Positions 20,628 through 30,119 are shown, numbered from the stretch's first letter. The stretch: 64,000 bases of DNA from Pseudomonadota bacterium (GCA_020161065.1 JAIUPH010000008.1:341040-405039); one strand, 5' to 3'. Made by a program: numbers and translations. Notes: generated by a model not told the origin, from the sequence alone.

Positions 20628-21731
20628 TTGCCGATCGACGCTGACGAGCTCGGCGCCTGGCTGCGCCTGCTGCTGGTGCCCGGCGTCGGCCGGCAGGCGG
20701 CGCGCCGCCTGCTGCAGGCGCTGGGCTCGCCGCAGGCGGTGGCCGCGGCCCCTGGCGACCAATTGCGGCCGCTGGTCGGCGACAAGCTGGCCGCCGCGCT
20801 GCTGCAGGACAGCGACGACTGGACCCGCGCGCGCGACTCGGTGCTGGCCTGGCTGCAAGGCGGCACGCAGCGCCAGGTGATCACGCTGGGCGACCCCGCC
20901 TATCCGCCGGCGCTGCTGGAAAGCCCGGACCCGCCGCTGCTGCTTTACGTGCAGGGCGAGGCGCGCCATTTGTCGGCGCGCGCGGTGGCCGTGGTCGGCA
21001 GCCGCCGGCCGACGGCCCAGGGCCGCGACAACGCGCACGCCTTCGGCCAGGCACTGGGCGCCGCCGGCTACGTGGTGGTGTCGGGCCTGGCGCAAGGCAT
21101 CGACGGCGCCGCGCACGAAGGCGCGCTGGCCGCCGGCGCGCCGACGGTGGCCGTGCTCGGCACCGGCCCCGACCGCGTCTACCCGCCGCAGCACCTGGAG
21201 CTGGCGCGCCGCATCGCCGCGCAGGGTGCGCTGCTCAGCGAATACCTGCCGGGCACGCCGCCGCTGGCCGAGAACTTCCCGCCGCGCAACCGGCTGATCG
21301 CCGGGCTCTGCCTGGGCACGGTGGTGATCGAGGCGGCGCTGCGCTCGGGCTCGCTGATCACCGCGCGGCTGGCCAACGAGGCCGGGCGCGAGGTGTTCGC
21401 GGTGCCGGGGTCGATCCACGCGGCGCAGTCACGCGGCTGCCATGCGCTGATCCGCGAAGGCGCGCACCTGGTCGAAAGCGCCGCCGAGGTGCTGGCGGAA
21501 CTGGGCGGCACGGCGATGCCGCCGCCGGCAGCGGCCCCGGAGGTGCCGCCGCCGCGCGACGCCGACCCGCTGCTGGACGCGCTGGGCCACGACCCCATCG
21601 GCCTGGACGGCCTGCAGGCCCGCACCGGGCTGCCGACCCCCACGCTGCTGGCCCGGCTGCTGGAGTTGGAGCTCGACGGCCAGGTCGCGCGGCTGCCCGG
21701 CGGCCTGTTCCAGCGCCGCGTGCGCGCCTGA
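20628..21731 (+). CDS. dprA: DNA-processing protein DprA
   Basis: DprA (367 aa) protects incoming single-stranded DNA and loads RecA during natural transformation. The Rossmann-like DprA domain shows VAVVGSRRPTAQGRDNA, VSGLAQGIDGAAHEGAL, AVLGTGPDRVYPP, FPPRNRLIAGLCLGTVVIEA and AVPGSIHAAQSRGCHALI. An N-terminal SAM-like helical part and a C-terminal winged helix (from about residue 305) complete the usual three-part plan. No ATG fits. The TTG at 20628, 11 bases after the LysM gene stop, gives a family-typical start and suggests translational coupling. It implies, but does not prove, competence. Confidence 0.93.
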   Translation: MPIDADELGAWLRLLLVPGVGRQAARRLLQALGSPQAVAAAPGDQLRPLVGDKLAAALLQDSDDWTRARDSVLAWLQGGTQRQVITLGDPAYPPALLESPDPPLLLYVQGEARHLSARAVAVVGSRRPTAQGRDNAHAFGQALGAAGYVVVSGLAQGIDGAAHEGALAAGAPTVAVLGTGPDRVYPPQHLELARRIAAQGALLSEYLPGTPPLAENFPPRNRLIAGLCLGTVVIEAALRSGSLITARLANEAGREVFAVPGSIHAAQSRGCHALIREGAHLVESAAEVLAELGGTAMPPPAAAPEVPPPRDADPLLDALGHDPIGLDGLQARTGLPTPTLLARLLELELDGQVARLPGGLFQRRVRA

Positions 21732-21811
21732 GGCGCAGCCGGCGGGACGGGCGGGCCCCGCCAGGGCCCTGCCCCGGGGCGGTCAAAAGGCCCTGGGGTA
21801 TAGTGGCTCGC

Positions 21812-22264
21812 ATGTTCGACGTGCTGGTCTATCTCTACGAGAACTACTGGCGGCCGGACGCTTGCCCCGACCACCGGCAGCTCTCGCGCAAGCTCAGTGC
21901 CGTCGGCTTCGAGTCCGACGAGATCCAGGAAGCGCTGCACTGGCTGGACGGCCTGGCCAGCACCGCCGAATCGCGCGTCGGCGAGCAAAGCAGCCGCAGC
22001 CTGCGGCTGTACACCGAGGCCGAGCGCGAACTGCTCGGCGAAGATTCGATCGCCTTCATCAGCTTTCTCGAATCGGCCGGCGTGCTGCCGCCCGAAATGC
22101 GCGAAATGGTGATCGACCGCGCCAGCGCCGTCGGCAGCGGCCCGCTCGGCCTGGAGGACCTCAAGGTCATCGTGCTGATGGTCTTCTGGAGCCTGGGCGA
22201 GGAGCCCGATGCGCTGATCCTCGACGAACTCTTCGTCGATCCGGAAGACCGCTTGATCCACTGA
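21812..22264 (+). CDS. smg: Smg / DUF494 family protein
   Basis: This 150-residue protein of the Smg (DUF494) family has unknown biochemical function. The start MFDVLVYLYENYW is the family hallmark, followed by LSRKLSAVGFESDEIQEALHWL and the C-terminal acidic segment with LDELFVDPEDRLIH. The ATG at 21812 is used; a GTG three codons upstream is in frame. It follows dprA by 80 bases, as in many beta- and gammaproteobacteria where smg accompanies dprA (and often topA). A palindromic repeat lies downstream. Confidence 0.9.
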   Translation: MFDVLVYLYENYWRPDACPDHRQLSRKLSAVGFESDEIQEALHWLDGLASTAESRVGEQSSRSLRLYTEAERELLGEDSIAFISFLESAGVLPPEMREMVIDRASAVGSGPLGLEDLKVIVLMVFWSLGEEPDALILDELFVDPEDRLIH

Positions 22265-22319
22265 CGCCGGCGCTCGCAACGACCAGCCGCCGCAGGCGGC
22301 CAGGTCGCAGCGGCGGCAA

Positions 22320-22397
22320 ACGGGCCGGACCCGATCCGGGTTCCCCGGTCGGGTTCGGTGCCCCCTTGGGGGGCGGCCGCCCGGCGGCCGGGGGCTG
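22320..22397. repeat. GC-rich palindromic intergenic repeat, copy 2
   Basis: Between smg and the convergent DUF1631 gene there is a nested set of inverted repeats: CCCCC-TT-GGGGG at about 22361-22372 and GGCCGC-CCG-GCGGCC around 22374-22388. The segment GCCCCCTTGG is shared with the element at 16317-16372. It may serve as a bidirectional terminator for the two converging genes. Confidence 0.5.
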
Positions 22398-24725
22398 TCA
22401 GTTCAGCAGGCGAGAGGAGTCCACGTCCAGCTTGGCCAACGCGCTGCGCGTGGCGCGCACGGTCAGCGCTTCGTCCTGCGCAGGCAGCAGCAGCCCGGCC
22501 TGCAGGTACGACGCCAGCCGGTGCTGCTGGAACAGCATGCAGCGGCCCTGCGGCGTGACGAACAGCGAGAGCTGCTTGCGCAAGCCCTGCCAGGCCAGTT
22601 GCACCGGCTCGTTGCGGCCCTTGTGCTCCAGCATGTACCAGCTGCCGACCTGCAGCTCGCGCGCCCAGGCCACCATCGCCGGCGTCGGCATCGAGCCGCC
22701 TTCGAGCACGATCTCCAGTTCGCTGCTCTGGTGGCCCGAGAGGTCGAGCACCATCGACTCGTCGATCTCGACATTGGAGGCGTCGGGCAGCATCTCTTCC
22801 AGCGTCTCCAGCCGCTCCATCATCTCGCGCAGGCGGTCGTCGGGGATCACCGCGGCGCGCGCCGTGAAGGCCGCGGCCAGCGAGTTGTTGAGCTGCTGGA
22901 TCTGCTCGTCCTGGCGGGCACTGTCCATGCCGGCCGACGACATGCCTTCGCGCAACTGCTTGAGCAGCGGCGGCAGCCGGCGGATCACTTCGGCGCGTTC
23001 CTCGCGCGAGACCTTGGCGCTTGCCGACCAGATCAGGTCGGCCGCCGCGCGCTTCATCTTGCGCGTGGTGTCGCCCTGCCCGCCGTAGCGCACGGCCGCG
23101 GTGGCCAACACGTCGGCCCAGACGTGGAACAGGAACTGCCGCACGCCTTCTTGCACCGGCATCTCGTTGAGCATGCGGCGCAGCTCGATCGTGTACTGGA
23201 TGGCCAGCGTCTCGCGCTGCTCGACCTGCTGGGCCAGCGAGACGCCCTTCTTGGTGGCCTCGTTCTGGTCGCGGAAGTACTGCTCCAGGAACTTCTCGAA
23301 CTCGGTCAGCACCGTCTGGAAGACGCGACGCCCGGTGTCGGGGTAGGCCTCCACCACCTGCACGATGCGCTTGACCTCTTTTTCCAGCGCCTCGCCCACC
23401 TGCATCGACGACGCGCTGTCGAAGCCCATCACGCAGGCGCCCATGCGGTCGATCAGCCGGCGCGCCGGGTGGTCGATGGTGGCGAAGAAGTCGGGCTCGG
23501 ACACCGCGACGCGCAGCACCGGCATCTGCAGCCGCGCGAACCACACGCGCACCGCGGCGGGGATGCGGTCCTCGGTGAGGATGCTCTGGAACAGCAGCGC
23601 GACGATCTCGATCGTCGCCCGCTCCTCGGGCGTGGCCGCGGCCTTCTTCAGCGCCTGCTTGCGCTGGTGCAGGTCCTCCAGCATCGCCGGCGTGGTGACC
23701 TGCATGGCGCGCTGGGTGGTCGCCGAATAGCGCCGGCGCACCCCCGTCTGTGCCGAGTCGATGGCCTGCGCCAGGCCCGGCGAGACGGCGCCGCGCCCCG
23801 CGCCCGACTGGCCGAAGTGCGGCAGGTGGCGGCCGACCAGCCGGTTCAGGCGCAGCAGCACGGCCTCGGCATGCTCGCCGCTGCGCGGCAGCGGCGCGCT
23901 GCGCGTCATCAGCCGCGTTTCTTCGCCGACGCCGCCGTGGCCGGTGCGCACGAAGCCGCCGCTCACGGTGGGGTCGTAGCCGCCGGCGGTGCCCGGCCCG
24001 TACAGCGAGCCCTGCGGCGTGTTGCCGCTGCCCGCCACCCAGCCCAGCGGCGCCTGCGGATGCGTGCGCGCGCGGCGGATGAAGGGACGCAGGTCGACCT
24101 CGGGCAGCACGCGCTGCTCGATCAGCCAGCGGTTGGTGTCGTGGTAGCACTCTTCGACGAGGTGCGCGAACTCCTCGTGCAGCACCGGCTGCAGTTCGCG
24201 CCAGCTGGTCAGGCTGATGCCGGCGGCGCGCCAGGCGTCGAACACGATGCGCGCCAGCACGTGGGCGCGCAGCAGGTCCTGCGCTTCCAGCTCGGTGCGG
24301 CCTTCGAGCGTGGCCACGCGCGAGCGCAGGTCGGCAAACTCCCACGACGCGCGGTCCATGATCGCCAGCGCCAGCCGCGAGGTGACGATCTCCAGCTCGA
24401 TCGTGTCGTCGTCCACCAGCGACAGGCCGGCCGCGCCGCGGCCCGGCGGCGGCAGGTCACCCGGCCGCGACGCCGAGATGCCGTGCACCAGGGCGTGGCG
24501 CAGGGCATTGACCATCGACCGGTGCCAGCCCTGGGCGCCCTTTTGCAGCTCTTGCAGCAGGTCGCGCCGACGGATGAAGATCGAGTGCTCGGCCGGCTTG
24601 TCGAACAGCGCGCGGCTACCGTCGAGCGCCGACTGCACCAGCGCGGCCAGGTGCCGCACCACCTCCTCGACGTACAGGCGCCGCGCCTGCGCGGCGAGCT
24701 GTGAGGGGGCGGCATACGTCGCCAT
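22398..24725 (-). CDS. DUF1631 family protein
   Basis: This 775-residue cytoplasmic protein belongs, by overall pattern, to the DUF1631 family of large, Arg- and Leu-rich proteobacterial proteins of unknown function. The start has LAAQARRLYVEEVVRHLAALVQ. The central region contains FFATIDHPARRLIDRMGAC, a family-typical segment. The C-terminal 120 residues form a PilZ-like or Tudor-like beta region (VGSWYMLEHKGRNEPVQLAW and LSLFVTPQGRCMLFQQ). No signal peptide or membrane helix is seen. It starts at an ATG, 47 bases downstream of secF on the same strand, so it could be cotranscribed, but family function gives no support for a link with secretion. Confidence 0.8.
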   Translation of the reverse strand: MATYAAPSQLAAQARRLYVEEVVRHLAALVQSALDGSRALFDKPAEHSIFIRRRDLLQELQKGAQGWHRSMVNALRHALVHGISASRPGDLPPPGRGAAGLSLVDDDTIELEIVTSRLALAIMDRASWEFADLRSRVATLEGRTELEAQDLLRAHVLARIVFDAWRAAGISLTSWRELQPVLHEEFAHLVEECYHDTNRWLIEQRVLPEVDLRPFIRRARTHPQAPLGWVAGSGNTPQGSLYGPGTAGGYDPTVSGGFVRTGHGGVGEETRLMTRSAPLPRSGEHAEAVLLRLNRLVGRHLPHFGQSGAGRGAVSPGLAQAIDSAQTGVRRRYSATTQRAMQVTTPAMLEDLHQRKQALKKAAATPEERATIEIVALLFQSILTEDRIPAAVRVWFARLQMPVLRVAVSEPDFFATIDHPARRLIDRMGACVMGFDSASSMQVGEALEKEVKRIVQVVEAYPDTGRRVFQTVLTEFEKFLEQYFRDQNEATKKGVSLAQQVEQRETLAIQYTIELRRMLNEMPVQEGVRQFLFHVWADVLATAAVRYGGQGDTTRKMKRAAADLIWSASAKVSREERAEVIRRLPPLLKQLREGMSSAGMDSARQDEQIQQLNNSLAAAFTARAAVIPDDRLREMMERLETLEEMLPDASNVEIDESMVLDLSGHQSSELEIVLEGGSMPTPAMVAWARELQVGSWYMLEHKGRNEPVQLAWQGLRKQLSLFVTPQGRCMLFQQHRLASYLQAGLLLPAQDEALTVRATRSALAKLDVDSSRLLN

Positions 24726-24772
24726 GGGCTCGGAACGATGAAATTTCGTGAATTCTTGACGCTCGAAGGACT

Positions 24773-25804
24773 CTACACCACGGCCCCCGCGTTCGGGTCA
24801 TTCGGATCGTGGTCCTTGTTGGCCTTGACAAGGTCCTCGCGCTTGACCCCCAGCCACATCGCGATGCCGGCGGCCACGAAGATCGACGAATAGATGCCGA
24901 ACAGGATGCCGATGGTCAGCGCCACCGCGAAGTAGTGCAGCGTGGGCCCGCCGAACAGCAGCATCGACAGCACCATCATCTGCGTGCTGCCGTGGGTGAT
25001 GATGGTGCGGCTGGTGGTGCTGGTGATCGCGTGGTCGATCACCTGCGGCGTGTTCAGCTTGCGGAACTTGCGGAACGTCTCGCGGATGCGGTCGAAGATC
25101 ACCACCGACTCGTTCACCGAGTAGCCCAGCACCGCCAGGATGGCCGCCAGCACCGCCAGCGAGAACTCCCACTGGAAGAAGGCGAAGAAGCCCAGGATGA
25201 TCACCACGTCGTGCAGGTTGGCCACGATGCCGGCGACCGAGAACTTCCACTCGAAGCGGAACGCCAGGTAGACCATGATGCCCAGCACCGTGACGGCCAG
25301 CGCCAGCGCGCCGTCGCGCGCCAGTTCCGAGCCGACCGAGGGGCCGACGAACTCGGTGCGCATCAGGCGCAGCGGCTCGGCGCCGGCCGCGGTGGCGCAC
25401 GAGGGCCGGCTCACCTGCTCGCCCTGCGGCGTGGTGTACTGCTTGGTCGAGACCGTGCCGGCCTCGGCCTTGCACAGCGCCGTCAGCACGGTGTTGGCCA
25501 CCTCGCTTTGCTTGACGTCGCCGCGGATCGGCACGCGCACCAGCACGTCGTGCGAGGTGCCGAAGTTCTGCACCTGCACCTCGCCGTAGTTCAGCGCCTC
25601 GACGGTGCCGCGCACGCGGCCGATGTCGGCGGCCTGCGCGTACTCCACCTCCAGCACCGTGCCGCCGGTGAATTCGATCGACAGGTGCAGCCCGCGGGTG
25701 ATCAGGAAGAACACCGCCAGCGCGAAGGTGACGAACGAGATGACGTTCAGCACCAGCGCATAGCGCATGAAGGGGATGTCCCGCTTGATGCGGAAGAATT
25801 CCAT
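24773..25804 (-). CDS. secF: Protein translocase subunit SecF
   Basis: SecF (343 aa) works with SecD as a proton-driven chaperone that pulls secreted proteins out of the SecYEG channel. The start MEFFRIKRDIPFM leads into helix 1. LSIEFTGGTVLEV (the SecD/F DLxGG-equivalent) and the first periplasmic domain follow. Helices 2-6 contain VVIILGFFAFF, LGYSVNESVVIFDRIRE and TSTTSRTIITHGST. The periplasmic loop includes an insertion with two cysteines (ALCKAEAG and RPSCATA), making it slightly longer than usual. It lies 15 bases after secD in the yajC-secD-secF operon. Confidence 0.95.
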   Translation of the reverse strand: MEFFRIKRDIPFMRYALVLNVISFVTFALAVFFLITRGLHLSIEFTGGTVLEVEYAQAADIGRVRGTVEALNYGEVQVQNFGTSHDVLVRVPIRGDVKQSEVANTVLTALCKAEAGTVSTKQYTTPQGEQVSRPSCATAAGAEPLRLMRTEFVGPSVGSELARDGALALAVTVLGIMVYLAFRFEWKFSVAGIVANLHDVVIILGFFAFFQWEFSLAVLAAILAVLGYSVNESVVIFDRIRETFRKFRKLNTPQVIDHAITSTTSRTIITHGSTQMMVLSMLLFGGPTLHYFAVALTIGILFGIYSSIFVAAGIAMWLGVKREDLVKANKDHDPNDPNAGAVV

Positions 25805-25819
25805 TTGCGCGCCCCCTGG

Positions 25820-27706
25820 TCAGTTTTCGGTGGCCGGCCGGCCCGCATCGGCCTGCGGCTTCCACACCTGACCGATGGAGACCGACTTCAACCGCTTCTG
25901 GCGCCCGTACCACAGGTTGACCAGGCCGCGCGAGAACACCACGGCAGAGAACATCGAGGTCAGGATGCCCAGGCAGTGCACCACCGCGAAGCCGCGCACC
26001 GGGCCCGAGCCGAAGGCCAGCAGCGCCAGGCCGGCGATCAGCGTGGTGATGTTGGAGTCGAGGATGGTGCCCCAGGCGCGCTCGTAGCCCGCCGCGATGG
26101 CCGCCTGCGGCGGCGCGCCGCCGCGCAGCTCTTCGCGCACGCGCTCGTTGATCAGCACGTTGGCGTCGATCGCCATGCCCAGCGTCAGCGCGATGGCGGC
26201 GATGCCCGGCAGCGTCAGCGTGGCCTGCAGCATCGACAGCACGGCCACCAGCAGCAGCAGGTTGAAGCCCAGCGCCACGGTGGAGAACACGCCGAACAGC
26301 AGGTAGTAGGCGCACATGAACAGCGCGATCGCCGCGAAGCCGTAGGTGACGCTGTGGAAGCCCTTGGCGATGTTCTCGGCGCCCAGCGCCGGGCCGATGG
26401 TCTTCTCCTCGATGATCTCCATCGGCGCGGCCAGCGAGCCGGCGCGCAGCAGCAGCGCGGTGTCGGTGGCCTCGGCGGTGGTCATGCGGCCGGAGATCTG
26501 GAAGCGCGCGCCCAGCTCACTGCGGATCACCGGCGCGGTGACGACCTCGCCCTTGCCGCGCTCGAACAGCAGGATCGCCATGCGCTTGCCGACGTTGTCG
26601 CGCGTGACGTCGCGAATGATGCGCGCGCCCTTGGCGTCCACCGTCAGGTTGACCGTGGGCTCGTGCGTTTGGCCGTCGAAGCCGGGCTGCGCATCGCTCA
26701 GGTTGTCGCCCGTCAGCACCACCTGGCGGAAGACGATCAGCGGCTGGCCGCCGCGCTCGACGAAGCGCTCGCTGCCGAAAGGCACCGGCCCGGCGCCGCG
26801 CGCCGCGGCCTGGGCCTCGGCGCTTTCGTTGACCATGCGCAGTTCCAGCGTGGCGGTGCGGCCAATGATGTCCTTGGCGCGCGCCGTGTCCTGCACGCCC
26901 GGCAGCTGCACGACGACGCGGTCGACGCCCTGCTGCTGGATCACCGGCTCGCTGGTGCCCAGTTCGTTGACGCGGTTGTGCAGCGTGGTGATGTTCTGCT
27001 TGAGTGCCTGCTCCTGCACCTTGAACGCCGACTCGGGCTTGAGCGTGCCGCGCAGCTTGGGGTCGCCGGCGCCTTCCTGCACGTCCTGCCAGGCCATCTC
27101 GGGCAGGTTGTCGCCGAGCACGTTGCGCGCCGCGTTGCGCGACTCGGCGTCGCGGAACGAGACCTCCACCGCATTGCCGTCGCGCGCAATGCCGGTGTGG
27201 CGGATGTTCTTGTCGCGCAGCAGCGTGCGCATGTCGCTGCTGACCGACTCGGCCTTCTTGGCCAGCGCCGACTTCATGTCGACCTGCATCAGGAAGTGCA
27301 CGCCGCCGCGCAGGTCCAGGCCCAGGAACATCGGCAGCGCGTGGATGCGCGCCAGCCAGGCCGGCGAGCGCGAGACCAGGTTCAGCGCGACGATGTAGCC
27401 GGGGTCGGCGGGGTCGGGGTTCAGCGCCTTGGAGACGGCGTCCTTGGCCTTGATCTGGGTGTCGGTGTCGGCGAAGCGCGCGCGCACCGAGTTGCCCTCC
27501 AACTGCACGAAGTCGGGCTTGACGCCGGCCTGCTGCAGCGCCTGCTCGACGCGCGCGGTGACGGCGGGGTCGATCTTGACCGTCGCCTTGCCGCTGGACA
27601 CCTGCACCGCAGGCGCCTCGCCGTAGAAGTTGGGCAGCGTGTACAGCAGCCCGATCACCAACGCGATGGCGAGGATCGCGTACTTCCACCAGGGGTATCG
27701 GTTCAT
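25820..27706 (-). CDS. secD: Protein translocase subunit SecD
   Basis: SecD (628 aa) is the large half of the SecDF motor. An N-terminal helix (WWKYAILAIALVIGLLYTLP) leads to the P1 head and base, with DLRGGVHFLMQVD the conserved D-x-x-GG motif and QLPGVQDTARAKDIIGRTATLELR further on. The C-terminal six-helix bundle contains TLPGIAAIALTLGMAIDANVLI-type and GTILDSNITTLIA-type RND motifs. Length matches betaproteobacterial SecD. yajC lies 12 bases upstream and secF 15 bases downstream, forming one operon. Confidence 0.96.
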   Translation of the reverse strand: MNRYPWWKYAILAIALVIGLLYTLPNFYGEAPAVQVSSGKATVKIDPAVTARVEQALQQAGVKPDFVQLEGNSVRARFADTDTQIKAKDAVSKALNPDPADPGYIVALNLVSRSPAWLARIHALPMFLGLDLRGGVHFLMQVDMKSALAKKAESVSSDMRTLLRDKNIRHTGIARDGNAVEVSFRDAESRNAARNVLGDNLPEMAWQDVQEGAGDPKLRGTLKPESAFKVQEQALKQNITTLHNRVNELGTSEPVIQQQGVDRVVVQLPGVQDTARAKDIIGRTATLELRMVNESAEAQAAARGAGPVPFGSERFVERGGQPLIVFRQVVLTGDNLSDAQPGFDGQTHEPTVNLTVDAKGARIIRDVTRDNVGKRMAILLFERGKGEVVTAPVIRSELGARFQISGRMTTAEATDTALLLRAGSLAAPMEIIEEKTIGPALGAENIAKGFHSVTYGFAAIALFMCAYYLLFGVFSTVALGFNLLLLVAVLSMLQATLTLPGIAAIALTLGMAIDANVLINERVREELRGGAPPQAAIAAGYERAWGTILDSNITTLIAGLALLAFGSGPVRGFAVVHCLGILTSMFSAVVFSRGLVNLWYGRQKRLKSVSIGQVWKPQADAGRPATEN

Positions 27707-27718
27707 GGCCCCGGCGGC

Positions 27719-28039
27719 TTACTTGAACGTGCCCTTGGGCAGCACCTGGATGATCGACGGCCGCTGCACCTGCAGTTCGACGCCGTTGGCCACCTCGACA
27801 TGGACGAACGACTCGCCGATCTTGGCGATGCGCCCGATCACGCCGCCGGCGATGACCACCTCGTCGCCCTTGGCCAGCGCCTCGATCATCGCCTTGTGCT
27901 CCTTCTGCTTCTTCATCTGCGGGCGGATCATGATGAAGTAGAGCACCACGAACATCAGCACCAGCGGTGCGAAGCTGAGCAGCGATTCGGCGCCGCCGGC
28001 GGCGGGGGCGCCCTGGGCGTAGGCGTTGGAGATGAACAC
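27719..28039 (-). CDS. yajC: Sec translocase accessory subunit YajC
   Basis: YajC (106 aa) is the small single-helix partner of SecDF. A short periplasmic N-terminus (MFISNAYAQG) is followed by one transmembrane helix (about residues 20-40, SFAPLVLMFVVLYFIMIRP) and the cytoplasmic part with RPQMKKQKEHKAMIEAL, GDEVVIAGGVIGRI and VQRPSIIQVLPKG. All are standard for the family. It opens the yajC-secD-secF operon. The tgt/queA genes that often precede yajC are not present here; instead the neighbouring DNA starts the divergent glycan cluster. Confidence 0.95.
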   Translation of the reverse strand: MFISNAYAQGAPAAGGAESLLSFAPLVLMFVVLYFIMIRPQMKKQKEHKAMIEALAKGDEVVIAGGVIGRIAKIGESFVHVEVANGVELQVQRPSIIQVLPKGTFK

Positions 28040-28164
28040 GTGCAGGATCCTTCAGATAGGCCCGCCTCGCGCGGGCAAGCCGACAATTTTAGGGGCTAGG
28101 CCGATCCGGCCGGGGCACACTCCGGTGCGGCGCCGTATTCGCGCCCATCAGCACCTCTCGTGAC

Positions 28165-29163
28165 ATGAGAACCAAGGTCTTCCTCACCATCGACACCGAG
28201 TTCAGCATCGGCGGCGCATTCCGGTCCGCCGACGGCGCCTTGCCCATCGGCGACCAGAACGTCCTGTGCAATGTCGGCGGCAGGTCCGAAGGGCTGGGCT
28301 TCATGCTCGAAACCTTCAAAACACACGGCCTGGAGGCCACTTTCTTCGTCGAAGCGCTGCAGGCGACGTATTTCGGCGACGAACCGATGGCGGCGCTGGC
28401 GCGGCGCATCGGCGCGGCCGGGCACGACGTGCAGCTTCACCTGCACCCGGTGTGGACCTATTTCGAACACCCGCAATGGCGGCAACAGCTGGCCACCGTC
28501 CGCCCCACCGACAACATGCACGAGCGGCCGCTGGCGCAACTGGTGCAATGGCTGCAGCGCGGCCGAGAAGCCCTGATTCGCTGGGGTCTTCCGGCCCCGA
28601 TCGCCCTGCGCACCGGCAACCTGATGGTCGATCGCAATGTCTACCGCGCCATGGCCAGCGTCGGCATGACCGTGGCTTCCAACGTGGCGCGCGCGGTGTT
28701 CGAACCCGGCGACGCCGCCTTGCGCCTGAATGCTGGCATCCATTGGGTCGACGGCGTCCTCGAGCTTCCCGTGCTGACCTATGCCGATCTGGCCGTCGGC
28801 GCGCGCCAGCGGCGCAAGGCGCTCACCATCACCGGCACCTCGCTGGCCGAGGCGACCTGTTTGCTCGACCGCGCTCACCGCGCGGGCCTGCAGGCGGTGG
28901 TGCTGCTGACCCATTGCCACGAGTTCGTCAAGGGCGACATGCGCGGCAACCTGGCCGCCAACCGCGTCAACCAGCGGCGCCTGGCCGGCATCTGCCGCTA
29001 CCTGCAGCGCTCGCAAGACCGCTTCGAGGTCACCACCATGGGCCGCATGGCCGGCTGGCCGCAGCAGGCCCCTGCTTCCGACGACCCGCTGATCGGCGTT
29101 CCCGCGCCGCTGGCGGTGGGCCGCATGCTGCAGAACAAGCTCAATGAATTTCAATGGTACTGA
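28165..29163 (+). CDS. Polysaccharide deacetylase-like protein
   Basis: This 332-residue protein has the fold of carbohydrate esterase family 4-like deacetylases. The metal-binding first motif is TIDTEF (residues 8-13) rather than the classical TFDDG. The second metal motif is QLHLHPVW (about residues 91-98), and LRTGNLMVD and LLTHCHEF mark later motifs. It lacks a signal peptide, so it is probably cytoplasmic or works on a lipid-linked intermediate at the inner face. It is the first gene of the glycan cluster, divergent from yajC and 56 bases upstream of an AAC(3)-fold acetyltransferase on the same strand. One gene would remove and the other add N-acyl groups. Confidence 0.82.
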   Translation: MRTKVFLTIDTEFSIGGAFRSADGALPIGDQNVLCNVGGRSEGLGFMLETFKTHGLEATFFVEALQATYFGDEPMAALARRIGAAGHDVQLHLHPVWTYFEHPQWRQQLATVRPTDNMHERPLAQLVQWLQRGREALIRWGLPAPIALRTGNLMVDRNVYRAMASVGMTVASNVARAVFEPGDAALRLNAGIHWVDGVLELPVLTYADLAVGARQRRKALTITGTSLAEATCLLDRAHRAGLQAVVLLTHCHEFVKGDMRGNLAANRVNQRRLAGICRYLQRSQDRFEVTTMGRMAGWPQQAPASDDPLIGVPAPLAVGRMLQNKLNEFQWY

Positions 29164-29219
29164 GTGCCCACAGGTCCGGGCCGGCCCGGCCTTGCCCGTG
29201 AGCCAATGACCGCAACGCC

Positions 29220-30119
29220 ATGAGCCCGCTCGAAATCGTCTCCGGCCTCGCGCTGCGCCACCTCAAGGGCAGCCGCGTCAGCGCGCTGCGCGACGCCTAC
29301 TTCTCGTTGCGCACGCGCCTGTCGCCGGCGCTGCGGCTGATCCACGGGCAGTTCGACGCCGCCGAACTGCGCCGCCATCTGGTCGAGCGTGTCGGCGACG
29401 ACTGGCAGGTGCTGATGGTGCACAGCTCGGTCAACCACATGAAGCCGATGTACACCGGCACGCCCCTCGAACTGGTGCGCATGCTGGTGGACTGGTGCGG
29501 GCCGCAGCGCACGCTGGCGATGCCGGCCTTCTACTTCGGCGACCCCGAGGTGGGCGGCGCTTTCGACACCTTCAAGCGCAACCCCCGCTTCGACCTGCGC
29601 CGAACGCCGTCACAGATGGGGCTGGCCACCGAGTTGTTCCGCCGCATGCCCGGGGTGCTGCAAAGCCGCCACCCGGTCTATCGCGTGGCGGCGCTGGGAC
29701 CGCTGGCCGCCGACATCACGGCAGGCCACGAGCGGGCGTCGACGCCCGCCGGGCTGGGAACGCCGTTCGAGGCGATGGCGCGGCTGGACGCGCGCATCAT
29801 CGGCATCGGCAAGCCGATCCAGGTGCTGACCCAGGCTCACCACGTCGAAGGGGCTATGGGCGATGCATTCCCGGTGCCCTGCACCGTGGGCGAACCGCTG
29901 CCGATGACGCTGGTCGACCGCGACGAGGAGATCGCCTTCCTGCTGCCGCGACGCTCGTACCAGGGGCGCTTCAACATCTGGCGTTTGCGCAAGCTGATGC
30001 GGCGCGACAGCCTGCGCGAATGGACGTTCCACCACGTGCCCTTCTTCGCGTCCAGCGCCAGGGACGTGACGGACCAGCTCACCGCCGCCGCGCAGCGCGG
30101 TCAGACGCTGTACGAATGA
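29220..30119 (+). CDS. AAC(3)-fold N-acetyltransferase
   Basis: This 299-residue protein has the architecture of the aminoglycoside 3-N-acetyltransferase family: VHSSVNHMKPMYTGTP, CGPQRTLAMPAFYFGD, RRTPSQMGLATELFRR and QSRHPVYRVAALGP are the acetyl-CoA and substrate loop motifs. The family includes enzymes acting on amino sugars other than antibiotics, and the setting among glycan genes argues for amino-sugar acetylation in the exported polymer. The ATG at 29220 follows the deacetylase by 56 bases. The 3' end overlaps the convergent acyltransferase-3 gene by 19 bases. An antibiotic-resistance role is not supported by context. Confidence 0.8.
   Translation: MSPLEIVSGLALRHLKGSRVSALRDAYFSLRTRLSPALRLIHGQFDAAELRRHLVERVGDDWQVLMVHSSVNHMKPMYTGTPLELVRMLVDWCGPQRTLAMPAFYFGDPEVGGAFDTFKRNPRFDLRRTPSQMGLATELFRRMPGVLQSRHPVYRVAALGPLAADITAGHERASTPAGLGTPFEAMARLDARIIGIGKPIQVLTQAHHVEGAMGDAFPVPCTVGEPLPMTLVDRDEEIAFLLPRRSYQGRFNIWRLRKLMRRDSLREWTFHHVPFFASSARDVTDQLTAAAQRGQTLYE

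Noticed and set aside
24809-28099. A 1096-codon open frame on the plus strand across secF-secD-yajC
   Set aside because: It is antisense to three well-supported genes, its translation is His/Arg/Gln/Ala-rich low complexity typical of shadow frames in 70% GC DNA, and no domain is visible.
29220-30119. Aminoglycoside resistance gene
   Set aside because: The AAC(3) fold is shared by enzymes acting on other amino sugars, and the gene is embedded among glycan-modification genes with no mobile element or resistance context.
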